Positions 35,413 through 46,551 of a stretch of 64,000 bases of DNA are shown here, one piece after another. The notes beneath the pieces are model-generated. The model was not told where the DNA came from. It worked only from the letters and a program-made list of their open reading frames with translations, and ran no database searches. Source of the DNA: Owenia fusiformis (taxonomy: Eukaryota; Annelida; Polychaeta; Sabellida; Oweniidae); assembly GCA_903813345.2 (NCBI GenBank), contig CAIIXF020000002.1, positions 7,957,555 to 8,021,554 of the forward strand, in the 5' to 3' direction. The position numbers were made by a program, and so were the translations under genes. Positions within the stretch are counted from its first letter, which is position 1, and each line of letters starts with the position of its first letter.

Positions 35413-36752
35413 GTTTTCTAAAAGTATCAAACAAAACCTAAGAAGATACAGAGTGAATGGTATCGCACCCTTGAACAGAACAAACAGCTTTTGAGACATA
35501 AAGTCCAAAATGGCTGCCTAAACATTTACCCATAATGCCCTAAAACTAATCAGTTGTTGACTATCATACCAAGAAACATCTCAACAGACAACATTTTAGG
35601 ATGGAAACTCCAAAATGGTTACCATCACATTTACCCAGAATGCCCAAAAACGAATCAGTTCTAAACTTTCAAATGTAGAAACATTCATGAAAATTTTGGA
35701 CGTATCCCTGAAACAGTTTTGGTGGAAACCTGTAAACAAGCCTTGAGAGACAAGATTTTAGGACGGAAAATTCAAAACAGCTGCCTTTACATTTACCCAG
35801 AATGCCCAAAAACTAATCAGTTATAAACATTCATACATAGTAACATTTCTGACAATTTCAGATGAATCCTTGAAACTGACTGGAACCTATAGACAAACAT
35901 CAACAGACATGATTTTAAGACGAAAAATCTAAAATTGCCACCATAAAATTTACCAAGAATGCCCAAAAATTCTAAACTTTTATACTTAAACACATCCCTC
36001 AAAATTTCAGATGCATCCGTCAAACAGTTTGGCTGGAAACCTGTTGACAAGTCTCGACAGACAAGACTTCAGGATGGAAAATTTTAAATGGCCACCTTTA
36101 CATTTACCAAGAGTGCCCAACTAGCAACATTGTGGTAATAATCATTTTTAGTAAATGTTTAGAGGTAGATCTCAAGGGTTACACTCTCCCCAGATTTAAT
36201 GAGAGGCAGATTGCTTGACAATGCTGCAATCCTTTTGTGGTATGTTTTCATTGTTTACGAAAGCCTTGAACCCTGTTATCGTAAAGCTGTACGTCTCAAA
36301 AGTTTTATGATGTAATTTCTGCCATCATTGATGAACTGAAATCATGAATAGACTATATAGGAAAATGTATCAAGTCCTTTTTGACACTCATAATTATACG
36401 GGGATCAAAAAAAGGCGTTCTCCATAAAACAAAAATAAAAAATGTGGAGAAAAATGGATCCGTTCTCAAATGGTGGATGTGGGGCCCCTGGTTGCCACAT
36501 GCACCCCTTCCCCTATTTTTGGGTAAAACATATCTCTGTGAAGAGTAAACAAAGAAAGTAAACAGGCTTCAAATAACAATACATTGACAGAAAACGAGAA
36601 AAAGTTTCAAAACTTACTTTCTTTAACTCTTCCAATTAGAGATTTTCATGACACACCCCAAATAACTTCCGGCAAAATAAAAAAATTGTCACAGACAGGG
36701 CTCATTTAAAACACTGTTTTTATTTAGAATCTATCCAAGTCATTCATACAAA
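35413..36752. other. head-to-head intergenic region between MITD1 and ANKRD39
   Basis: The 1.34-kb spacer separates the two divergent start codons. Most of 35463-36130 is four worn copies of the 162-bp repeat family in reverse orientation to 28771-29790, so any shared promoter is probably in 36130-36752. No core promoter motif could be assigned with confidence. Confidence 0.5.
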
Positions 36753-39700
36753 ATGTACGAACATGCAGATAAAACACAGGGACACATATGCGGACATTCA
36801 GTTGCAGTTTTATCTACACATCAAACGCTAAAAGAGATGGAATTTGAGAGAGGAATTTGGAGTTTTGTTTTGGATGGGGAAATTGACAAAATCAAAGATT
36901 ACTTCTTTAAAGGTGGGGATCCCAACCTCAAAGATAGCTCTGGCTATGCCCCATTGGTATGTCGTCATTTATTTTATTTCATGAATTCAAATATGTGACT
37001 TTGTGGTTTAGTTCTTGCAGTCTTACTCCATGCCACCCCAACCCCATGTAAATTTGTTGAGTAAGTGTATAGTAAAGTAGCTTTTTTATTCCACAGATAG
37101 CAGATTTTAAGGGAAAATACATGTAAAATGTCTGTCTCTTTCTCTCTTGCAGTCCGTGCCTTATTTGTGGAAATAGGCCCCACATTTGAAGTAGCAATAG
37201 GAATAACAAGAACTGTATTTCTGGAAGACATTGTTGATCCTTTTATAAATATAGGTATAAGGTAGCTCTATAAAGGACTCTCGATTTGTCGTTATTAGAT
37301 TTCAAATCAAAAAATAACAAGCAGAGACTCCTTTATAGGGCTAATGTATAAGCTGACCAATTTTGCCGCTAGGCCCTTGTATAAATTATAATGTATCCTG
37401 TCTGTTCTCTGTTTAAGCACTACTCGTGCCGCAGTGGAAACGCTGACATCACACAATTGCTTCTTGAGAATGGGGCTGATGTGAATTGTAGAACCAGATC
37501 TGGTGGCGTCACTCCTCTACATAGGGCATGTATGAGAGGGCATGTAGATGTTGCAAAAATCCTCATGAAGTATAATGCCAACATCAGTGTCCAAGACAAT
37601 GATGGAAAAACATGTCTTAATAAAGTAAGTACATAAAACAGTAGTGAAATAATACAGTTAATAACACCCTCGGCATTTAATCCACAACATAGGGCATGTA
37701 TGAGAGGGCATGTAGATTAAAAAATTATGAAGCATACTGTCAACATCAATGTTAAAGATAGCAAGGTATTAACATGCCTTCATAAACTAACTAATCTTTA
37801 TCACTCCAAATACAAACGCACCAGTCCTTTTCCCGCGTTCCAGGAAGATTCCGGACCCTCACGATCGGCTGGTCAATGATGGATATCTACAACTAGGGAG
37901 GCGATGAAGGCCATGTGAAAGTCTAACCTTGAAAGCAGAGCTGCATTGTTTTCATTAGAAATTTTATTAGCATTGAGCAACATTCTCTGTATGATGTACA
38001 CTTTCACTTTCTTCATGCTGGATATCTAGGGAGGCGATGACGGCCAGGTGAAAGTCTAACCTTACAAGCGGGGCTGGTTTTTCCTTATAACTTTAAAAAT
38101 AATCAATACTGCACTAATCCATTTTTATTTTCTGTTGAAAGTATACTGTGTGATATCTCAAACGTACTCAGACAACCAATTTTACTTTGGATAAACAATA
38201 TTCCAAATCAGCCTATAGCATTAAGTGATTTAAATGACTGATATCTCAAACGTACTCAGTCAACCAATTATACTTTTGATAAATTATTTAAATGACTGAT
38301 TTGTTAATTACGAAAATAGATCGAACATAGTCTGATTCCATGCATCACCTGGTATGAATGAAAAAGTCATTTTTATATCGTCCATGCTTCAACGTAGTGT
38401 AATACTTAAAATGATCAACACTGCTTTGCGCTAAACGCCGATCTCAAACGTACTCAGACAACCAATTTTACTTTGGGTAAACAATATTCAAAATTAGCCC
38501 ATAGCATTAAATGATTTAAATGACTGATTGTTTTAATTATGACAATAGGCCGAACATAATCTGATTCCATCGTTTATCAAGAAGATGTATCAATTATTAG
38601 TCAGTTAGTATGGCCAAAAGCATTGTCAACTATATTTCGAGATAATGTTTGCGATATGAAATCTGTGAAAGATTCAGTTAAAACAAAAGATTTTTCCTTG
38701 GGGGAGATAAGGGTAGTTACGGAAAATAGTAGAATGTTTGTCATTATCCACAAAAAAAACTTTAATAGTATCGTCCTAAAAATGTTTTCTGCAATGAGGT
38801 ACATGAAGGCATGCAAGTATTATAGAACCAAATACATGAAATAAAGTTTTCTTTGCGTGCAACTGCAACAGAGGTTTCAAGAATTTCTTGATAATATGAG
38901 TTTATTTCTCCATGTATTTGAATGAAGTTTGTTTGAAGTACAAATCTTTCCTCGCCCAATGTTGAAGTACATTTGTACATTTTCAGATGGAAAAAGAATA
39001 TCCCCGCTATTCTATAATACGAATTAAGGTGTAATAAATAGAAATGAACAAATATGTCAGCATTTTTCAATCTACGTGGATTCTGTAAAAGAACACGTAA
39101 GGTACGGTTTCAAAGTATACTGAAAAGGATATCTGCTTATACATTGATACATGCGCGGCCTTGACAGAACAAACCTACTAACCCATATACGTGGGCTACT
39201 AACCTAGATACGTCTAGCTAATTTGCATAAAGTTGTAGCAGTCTGAATCCACTTTTTTGCTCGAAACTCGCTGTATAAAAAATGGAATTTATTAGTCTTT
39301 AACTCTGCCGTTGATTGACAGACTTCGAAAAAATAATACCATGGCTTTGCTCGGAAGTATAGCTTTCCGATGGTTCCACTTTTGTAATGACCAAATTGCG
39401 AGAAAATGGAGGAAATGGAGAGTAAAGGTGATTTCTCGAATGCCAAGTTTCACTTAAGAAATGCTGCGTTCTGATTGGCCGACTTTCTTGCAGTCCCAAT
39501 CCACTTAAATAGCTCTCCAAACTCACGTTTTACAGAAATGACACTTATCGGTCTTTTCTCCGCCATTTTTCGATCGATTTCTAAAAGCATAATGTCATAG
39601 TGAAGCTTACATTGCCAGTTTCCAGATGGCATCACTTTTGAAGCGATCCACGTGCGAAAAGAAGGTAAAATTTGAGTGGGAAAAAGTTTCTCGATAATCG

Positions 39701-42580
39701 AAGATTCACTTTAGAAATACTGAGGAATCTGGCATTCTGATTGGTCAGTTTTCCTGCATTCTCAAGCCACTTTTCCGACTCCAAACTGAGTTGTTAGAAA
39801 TGGCACTTACATCTCTCGATTTTGTTTCACAAAATGACTAATATCTGAAACTGATATACCTGAAACGTCAGTGTAAAGGATGAATCAAATCCGAAATTAT
39901 TCAAGAAGACGAGGTTATATATAAAAACGATGAAATAAAACTAAAAACCTCTCTGGTTTTATGTAATTCTCGTCTCTGGAATGTCTGAAGAATACCTAAA
40001 CCCCAAAGACTTTTGCCAAAAATAAATGAAACTAAAAATATTATTAGTAACTAGAACCCACGGGAGTAATTGTATAGGTTCTAAATAGCTGACTAACGCT
40101 GATATAATAGTTATCACTTTTGTTTGTTTTTGACTTTACTTGGGCCAGACCTCCATTCACTTCAATGCTAGAAACGTGCAATAGTCACTTAATTTCATGA
40201 TTTATCAAAAAGTGTTGGTTGAATCTGTCTGAAACTCGAATGACATACTATTGGATGACCCCGTCAATGTACATATTGTGATTAAACATGAAATGTTGGT
40301 TGTCATACAAATTAGCCAAGGTTTGAATGAATTTTAGCATTGCTCCAATGGGGATTTGGCCCAAGTTTTTTCAAATGTCATGGAAAATGATTTAAATGAC
40401 ACAACTGTGTAAATCAAAGCTATATTGGAGAAAATTTGTCACTGAATTCAAATATGCTATCAAAAATAGAGATAATAGAGATAAAAAGTGCAAATCTCTT
40501 AAAATCTCGACATGAAAAAACGAGAGTTAGCGAGATTTCAAAGCTAGATTTTCTATTGCACACGGTAGAATTAAAATGCACGCGAGTAAATTGTTATTTT
40601 ATATATGTTCTTCTAATATGAATAAAAAAAATTGATGCCATCTCTATATTTATCATTGCCGAAATTATGTACAAGGGAGGTACTGTATATTGTTGCAATT
40701 CACAATTTCAGGGAAAATAGGCTGTAATCGGCCCTTGTGCCCTGGAGAAGAAATAAGCGATATCTAGGACAAAATATTTCGTATCATTAAATTTAAACCC
40801 CTTATTTATGTAAAATTCTTTAAAATTGTACTTACTGCAATATGATACTGCGAGCCCATCGTCTTCACTGGTAGGGTAAAACAGGTTAATTGTATTAAAT
40901 AAACACAAAACTAAATAGTGGATTCTTTATATTTATGATCATTCAAACACTTTTTATTACTAGTGCATTTAATCATCTCAGCGTTTGCATATTCTTTGAC
41001 AATATTGTCTGTAAATCCAGATCCCCTAAACGTATACGTATATTGCTTGCTATACTCACGAATGAACAAATTATTTACCCAAAGAAATATACATAATGTA
41101 TCGCCTTTTTTAATGTTCACGGACGTTAAAAAATCAGATAAACTAAGGAAATGGTTAACTCATTTTATGTTTGATTTGTTTGATAAGGCATAATGTAGGC
41201 CTACTTGGCTACCGCAGCGTCCATCGTACAAACGCGAAAACGGACGCTCTTAATCAATGATCAGTTCACATTTCCACATCCAAAAGTATTTCATTTTTAT
41301 TTTCAGTTTATACATAATGTGTAATGTCATTTCTGTATATTCACATGGATTATAATGATGATAAATACATGTTTTACATTCTTACAGTTAATTTCATGTT
41401 TCAAAAATGTTAATAGTACGCAACAATTTCAAGACAACAGTAAGCGTTCTAAAATGCTGAAAATCATATGCGTTCAAAGTATAATAAATAATACACTCAT
41501 TTACAAATAAGTGACTTTGGTATATTTGCAACGAGTTACTTACAAATCAACGTTTATAGGGACAACATTTTGGGCCAATATTAACGAAATCCTTGAATGC
41601 CAAGCTTGTTAATAAGCATTAATTTTTCGATATTGTAAGATGCCCAGCGTTCGTAAAATATAACTACATTGTATACTGTATATGAGGCATAGATCAGGTC
41701 GAATTATTTATAATGAAAAAAACAAACATTACGTTTCATTCATATTCATGCATATCTTATTTCCAATACACGAATTTCAAGTATTTACTTCATTTGCACA
41801 CTAAATTACGTTAACAGATACAATCTAACAAACATCAGCGTTTGCAAAAATACGAAAATCACGTGCGTTCATAGCATAATAAAAAGTTACCTCAGTTAGT
41901 TTGCAATACAATTTCTTTAATTACTTGACCAGTAACGTATTATTCACCATTCATAGGGACATTATTCAATCTACTATATTCGGGCCGATATGCAATTAAA
42001 CCTTGTCAACTTTGTTGAAACGCGTTTACTATACGATGTTGTAAGATACCCAGCGTCTGTTAAATCAACTTAAATCAAACTGAGACCGGGTCGATTTATT
42101 AAGACCGACCTAAACAAACATAAATAAATAAGAATAGATTATTCATTCTCAGTTGATGACATATTTCCCTGTGTATATAAACGCGTTATTTTGGGCCGAT
42201 TTTGGGCCGATCTTGGCACTTTAGCGACATACATTTTCCCATCGGCCGAATCGGCCCAATGGCACTCAAAGGGTTAAACAGTGGTTTTACTGTCATTTTT
42301 CATTCATTATTGTCATTTTTCATGTTTTTGTATTTGTAATGGCAGTTTGTTTCCTTTCCAATCCAGAATCTCTTCATAATTTCACATTTAATTCCAGACT
42401 GTTGAAAATGGACACTTAGACGTTATAAAGATATTCCTATCCCACCCACAATTTAAGGACATTATACAGTATAAAGACAATAAAGGGAGAACTTTGAAAG
42501 ACTATGGAGAAAATTTGGATGATTCTAAAAAGCAAAAACTTTTAGAACTTTTGTATATTAGTGTTGATACTGGGAGTTAA
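36753..42580 (+). CDS. ANKRD39: ankyrin repeat domain-containing protein 39 orthologue, 3 exons
   Basis: Exons 36753-36956, 37418-37624 and 42398-42580 are all phase 0 with GT/AG introns, giving 594 nt and 197 aa (vertebrate ANKRD39 is ~183 aa). The N-terminal motif QTLKEMEFERGIWSFVLDGE is characteristic of this family. Ankyrin repeats follow: GDPNLKDSSGYAPLHYSCRS, then ADITQLLLENGADVN, then GVTPLHRACMRGHVDVAKIL, then a last repeat in exon 3 (VENGHLDVIKIFL). In exon 2 the usual SLHKA of the following repeat reads CLNK before the junction. The protein is expected to be a small soluble ankyrin scaffold; its biochemical role is poorly known. Intron 2 is 4.8 kb and packed with worn repeats. Confidence 0.9.
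37670..37795 (+). pseudogene. decayed duplicate of the 3' half of ANKRD39 exon 2
   Basis: It repeats CATAGGGCATGTATGAGAGG and GCATGTAGAT, then a worn match to the rest of exon 2. In-frame stops and indels prevent use. It lies in intron 2, just after the parent exon. Confidence 0.75.
37880..38570. repeat. worn repeats inside ANKRD39 intron 2
   Basis: A ~50-bp segment with GGGAGGCGATGA and GTGAAAGTCTAACCTT occurs at about 37895 and 38030. A segment with ATCTCAAACGTACTCAG and AACCAATT occurs at about 38154, 38243 and 38442. Confidence 0.65.
39200..39825. repeat. about three diverged ~270-bp units in ANKRD39 intron 2
   Basis: ATTCTGATTGG followed by CAATCCACTT/CAAGCCACTT and a TCCAAACT motif recurs near 39468 and 39733, with an older relative near 39238. 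The units encode no protein. Confidence 0.5.
39826..42397. other. rest of ANKRD39 intron 2, nothing recognised
   Basis: The stretch is AT-rich, with chance frames only. Two segments (about 41390-41660 and 41830-42060) share wording such as GATGCCCAGCGT/GATACCCAGCGT and may be a very old duplication. Confidence 0.4.
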
Positions 42581-42854
42581 GAGAGCTTGGTACTCTGGCA
42601 TCAATTTCCAAAGGAGTGCAGCCTGACCTTGAAATAGGAAAGATTTAAATCAGTGAGGCAAATTAAAATAGACGAGACAAATTTGAGTGAAGACAATTCA
42701 ACTTCACTTTCACAGGAAGGAAATCTGTATTGGTTCTTAGAGATCAATGGCCCTCTCAAGGTCGGGCCATAAATCAATGAAAACCTCGGGCATATATGCC
42801 ACGATAGTGACATAACGTAAATACAGGACTACACTACTTGTTATATGTCTATAT

Positions 42855-43315
42855 GATTTGTGATACAGGGCTACATGATTTAGTATAAAGGAATAATTTG
42901 TGATACATGGCTATATGATTTCTTATGCAGGGCTACATGATTTATCATAAAGGGCTACAGACTTTGTTAAACAGGGCTACATGATTTGTTATTCAGGGCT
43001 ATATGATTTATCATACAGGGCTACTTCATTCGTTACACAGGGCTACATAATTTATTATACAGGGCTACATCATTTGTAATACAGGGCTAAATTATTTGTT
43101 ATACAGGGCTACAGCATTCGTTCCACAGGGCCTCACAATTTATTATACAGGGCTACATCACTTGTTATACAGGGCTCCATGATTTGTTATTCAGGGCTAC
43201 ATGATTTATCATACAGGGAAACACCACTTGTTATACAGGGCTCCTTGATGTATTATACAGGGAAACATCATTTGTTATACAGGGCTACATCATGCCTTAT
43301 GATACAGGGCAAAAT
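42855..43315. repeat. ~21-bp minisatellite (ACAGGGCTACATGATTTGTTAT)
   Basis: About 20 variable copies of ACAGGGCTACATGATT with a changing TTGTTAT/TTATCAT spacer. It lies between ANKRD39 and the serpin. Confidence 0.85.
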
Positions 43316-43943
43316 AGCTATATCATCATTTCATATGGCTATTTTCATCTAGAATTGAGAGTGTGAAATAACATGTTCATCCATCCTGTTGTATCGTAAG
43401 CTACATGTACAGTAGCACATATAGTAATTTCGTATGTGAAGTAGTCATGCTGATCTAGCAAATATGAATATGATGAATGCGTGGGTATTTCTTTGAACCA
43501 TACACCCCTATCCAAAAGTTTTCCAGCCCTGACTGCCCTATGTGTAGCTTATGCACGTTTAAGCTTGTTGAATTTTGAAATTAAGTTTTAATTCCAATCA
43601 GGAGGAGATCTAGAATCTATGAGAAGGGTATTTTTTAAAATCAGAAAATACACATAGACTTTATAACAGTGCTGGTTTTGATGAAACAGTTGGGGTTTCC
43701 AAACATCAGGAGAGGGGTGTACAATGAATGTTAATAAATTTAGTACTAATTTGATAAAAATGAAATACCAAATGAAACGTGACTTTTGATATGTCATTAA
43801 TTTATCTCTGTCATGAATCGCTATAAAACAATGCTGTGTGTTAGATGCTTCTACAGAACTGAAGGGCCCTCGCAGCAAGCAATTATTGTTTACAGACGTA
43901 CTGAACCAAAAGGCGTGATTTCAACAGGCAATTTATTACAAAG

Positions 43944-44983
43944 ATGTTGAGGGTGCTTGTAGTATTGGTTTACATGGTGACATATGGAGGGACAACTGGT
44001 GACAGAACACCCCTCGGGAACTCAATAAATGCGTTTGCGCTTGATTTGTACAATGAGCTATTGGGTTGTATGAATGATTCGGTAAATGACAGCATGGTTA
44101 TAAGCCCGTTTAGTATCTCGACTGCATTTGGAATGGCGTATCTCGGAGCTGCTGGAGACACAGCGACTCAAATCGCCCGCGTTCTGAAGTATCCAACAAA
44201 TGTACATGAACAGTTTGAGGCTCTTCTGACAAACATAGCTTTCTCAGATGAGAACTACAAACTGAACGCTGCAAATAATGTATTCCCGCTAACTGGTTTG
44301 GAGATTCGGCCCCAGTATGTGAGTGATGTCCTTCAGTTTTACTTAGCAGCAATAAAAGAACTTGACTTTCAGAAATATCCTGAGGAATCCAGACAGTATA
44401 TTAACGAATGGGTGTCCAACAAAACAATGGAGAAAATTCCCGAATTGCTGCATAGAGGTGATGTCAATAGTGGCACTGTCCTTGTGCTGGTGAACGCCAT
44501 CTACTTCAAGGGAGATTGGCTGACCCAATTCAACCCAAACGTCACATCAATTGTAGATTTTTACGTGTCTCCTCTGCAACGGATCTCTGTTGATATGATG
44601 CATAGCCAGGACATATACAGATATATCGAAGACCCAGTACTAGATGCTCAAGTACTGCAACTTCCATACACAGGGGAGGAAGTTAGTATGATTGTCATAT
44701 TACCAAAAAATCAAAATGGCCTTCCTGACCTTGAGGCATCGTTAACTACAAGCAACTTGGACGAAGCCATCGCAAAACTCTACGCTCCTTACTCGTCTAT
44801 TCTAGTAGATGTACATTTGCCTTAAATTCAAAATGGAGTGGAGGGGTGACCTAGTTGGATATCTCCAAAAACTGGGAATGTTGGATGCATTTTCGTCCAG
44901 AGCCGACTTCTCACCTCTCTCTCCGCATGTCCCGTTTATCACAAAAGTCATCCATAAGGCTATTGTAGAGGTAAACGAGAAGG
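43944..44983 (+). pseudogene. serpin (serine protease inhibitor family), frameshifted and lacking its C-terminal end
   Basis: The frame opens with a hydrophobic signal peptide, then a serpin body: SMVISPFSISTAFGMAYLGA (breach/shutter region), VNAIYFKGDW, and LPYTGEEVSMIVILP. At 44820-44824 a TTGCCTTAAA reads as a stop. Dropping one T would continue as LPKFK, the normal serpin strand, so there is a 1-nt insertion or a sequencing error. The second frame runs DLVGYLQKLGMLDAFS to the hinge start EVNEKG, where a good donor (GG/GTAAG) ends the exon at 44983. I could not find the exon for the reactive-centre loop and the final strands in the ~1.5 kb downstream. Without it the protein cannot inhibit. 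Serpin exon borders near the loop are common, so a distant exon remains possible. Confidence 0.8.
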
Positions 44984-45007
44984 GTAAGAAAATCGTTGAA
45001 TTTATTA

Positions 45008-45189
45008 GGGAGGTTAAGCTACACTTTTTAAAGAGAACGTGTACATGAATTTGGTTCTCTGGGGATAAGTTCTTCCCTTAGTAGGATTTTCTTGGCCGAT
45101 TAGTGAGAAGGGGGGGGGGTAATTTCTGAGGGTCAAGTTATTACACGTTCACGTACAGGTTATCTTTGAAACGTGTAGCTTAACCTCCC
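45008..45189. mobile_element. 182-bp MITE just after the serpin exon
   Basis: The ends GGGAGGTTAAGCTACAC and inverse GTGTAGCTTAACCTCCC are flanked by TATTA on both sides (45003-45007 and 45190-45194). It sits 25 bp into the intron after the last recognised serpin exon. A GTGTAACTTAACTTCT fragment near 45895 may be a relative. Confidence 0.75.
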
Positions 45190-45301
45190 TATTAACATCA
45201 CTGACACCAGAGAACGTTGCACTTTTTTCCAAAAAACGCGCGAGGGATGCAAAAATTACGATGCGCGAAAAAAGAACAAAAAGTTGCTCTAAAGGTATGT
45301 A

Positions 45302-45470
45302 CACTGGTGATCTACTCCGGATTACGCTGTCGTTTCGGTAACAAAATTTCGGAACCTCGAAGGTATACGATTTCTCTTTTTTCACGCGTTTAGGCAGAAT
45401 TCCCTCGACATTTTTATCACAAACGTGTGTCAGTATCGTATGTTTAAGAAAATGTACAGAATTGATGTCC
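45302..45470. mobile_element. partial copy of the 5442-5947 element family
   Basis: It starts CACTGGTGATC and follows that element's arm (GATTACGCT, GGTAACAAAAT, CCTCGAAGGTA, CACAAACGTGTG, AGAAAATGTACA). The second half is missing. Confidence 0.65.
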
Positions 45471-46009
45471 GCGGTTGTGGAAGTCGAATATGGTTTTAAA
45501 AATTGTTTGTCAACTTTGAATTTTTTTTGAGTGTGACTTCTAGTTGGGGGAGATTCTCTGCGTAGGAATTTTTGTTACAAAATCAAAAAAGTGAAATTAC
45601 TTTTCTTGTACTGGACAGATGGTATTTCTTTTACTGAATACATTTAATGATACATAGGGGTGATATGAAAATTGAACCACTAAAATCGATGAACATTCAA
45701 GTTAACGCGCACTTTCTACTATGCCCGCCATGCTATCTGACCCGAATGAGCCACCTGGTGGTGAAACTCTACTCGCATCGGAGTTTTTTAATCGATTTTC
45801 CTTTGGTATTCAATCGGGCTGGCAAATGCTATGGGTCAATAATTAAGGACCAATACACGTTTACGTTGTCTATGGTTCGTGTTTTAATATAAAACGTGTA
45901 ACTTAACTTCTCCAGTGTAGGTCATCAGGTACCTGAAGTTTTGATTGGATATCTATCATTTTCATTGATCTCGTCTTCCTGTATTTATCAAAATTGATTG
46001 ATGACAGTG

Positions 46010-46250
46010 TAGCTTGACATATGTTCACATTTTGTTTATTTAATTATTTCTCTCAAGACTTCAAAGTTTCTGTATTGTATCTATTAATTGTATCTGTATT
46101 GTTATATGTTATATTATATGTAATTTTGGTTGCTCTGCAACACATTTTGAAATAAGCACTGATACGCCCAATTACTAAGGGTGTCGAGTGCACACGTTTT
46201 GTACTTTACATTGTTATATTATGAAATAAACTATAACTATAACTAAATCT
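46010..46250 (+). repeat. probable 3' end of a non-LTR retroelement
   Basis: It ends with ATGAAATAAACTATAACTATAACT, a poly-A-signal-like motif followed by a short tandem tail. It lacks coding sequence. Confidence 0.45.
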
Positions 46251-46551
46251 TGTCTCAAAATGTGTCCTAAATCGCTCTAATGTTTTAACATGTTTATAAA
46301 AATATTTTCTCTTATCTACATATTTTAGGAAAAGTGAAGATTTCGCAAATAATAATTTGTTTGGGTATAACTCTAGAAATAGATCTGTACGTTGACAAGG
46401 TGTCTGAACTTTTAAAGAAGACCACTTGGTCGACATATACTGTAGTTACGTTGTCAACGTACAGTATATGATAAGTGTAAAATAACGTTTTAAATTAAAA
46501 ACAGTTTGCATGTAAATGAATTCTACATATGTATTATACTTAATTTTAATG

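Noticed and set aside
35412-35508. N-terminal extension of the first MITD1 exon
   Set aside because: It is hydrophobic and unlike the family, and it overlaps the 162-bp repeat block. The ATG at 35412 gives the expected length.
36974-37231. Minus-strand frames of 76 and 85 codons
   Set aside because: They lie in ANKRD39 intron 1 and have no protein-like features.
38623-38844. Small frame in ANKRD39 intron 2
   Set aside because: It is a chance frame. An open frame on the other strand over the same bases is equally long and neither shows motifs.
45647-45892. Possible serpin reactive-loop/C-terminal exon
   Set aside because: No frame shows the alanine-rich hinge or the conserved PF-F-I ending, and no good acceptor fits the phase.
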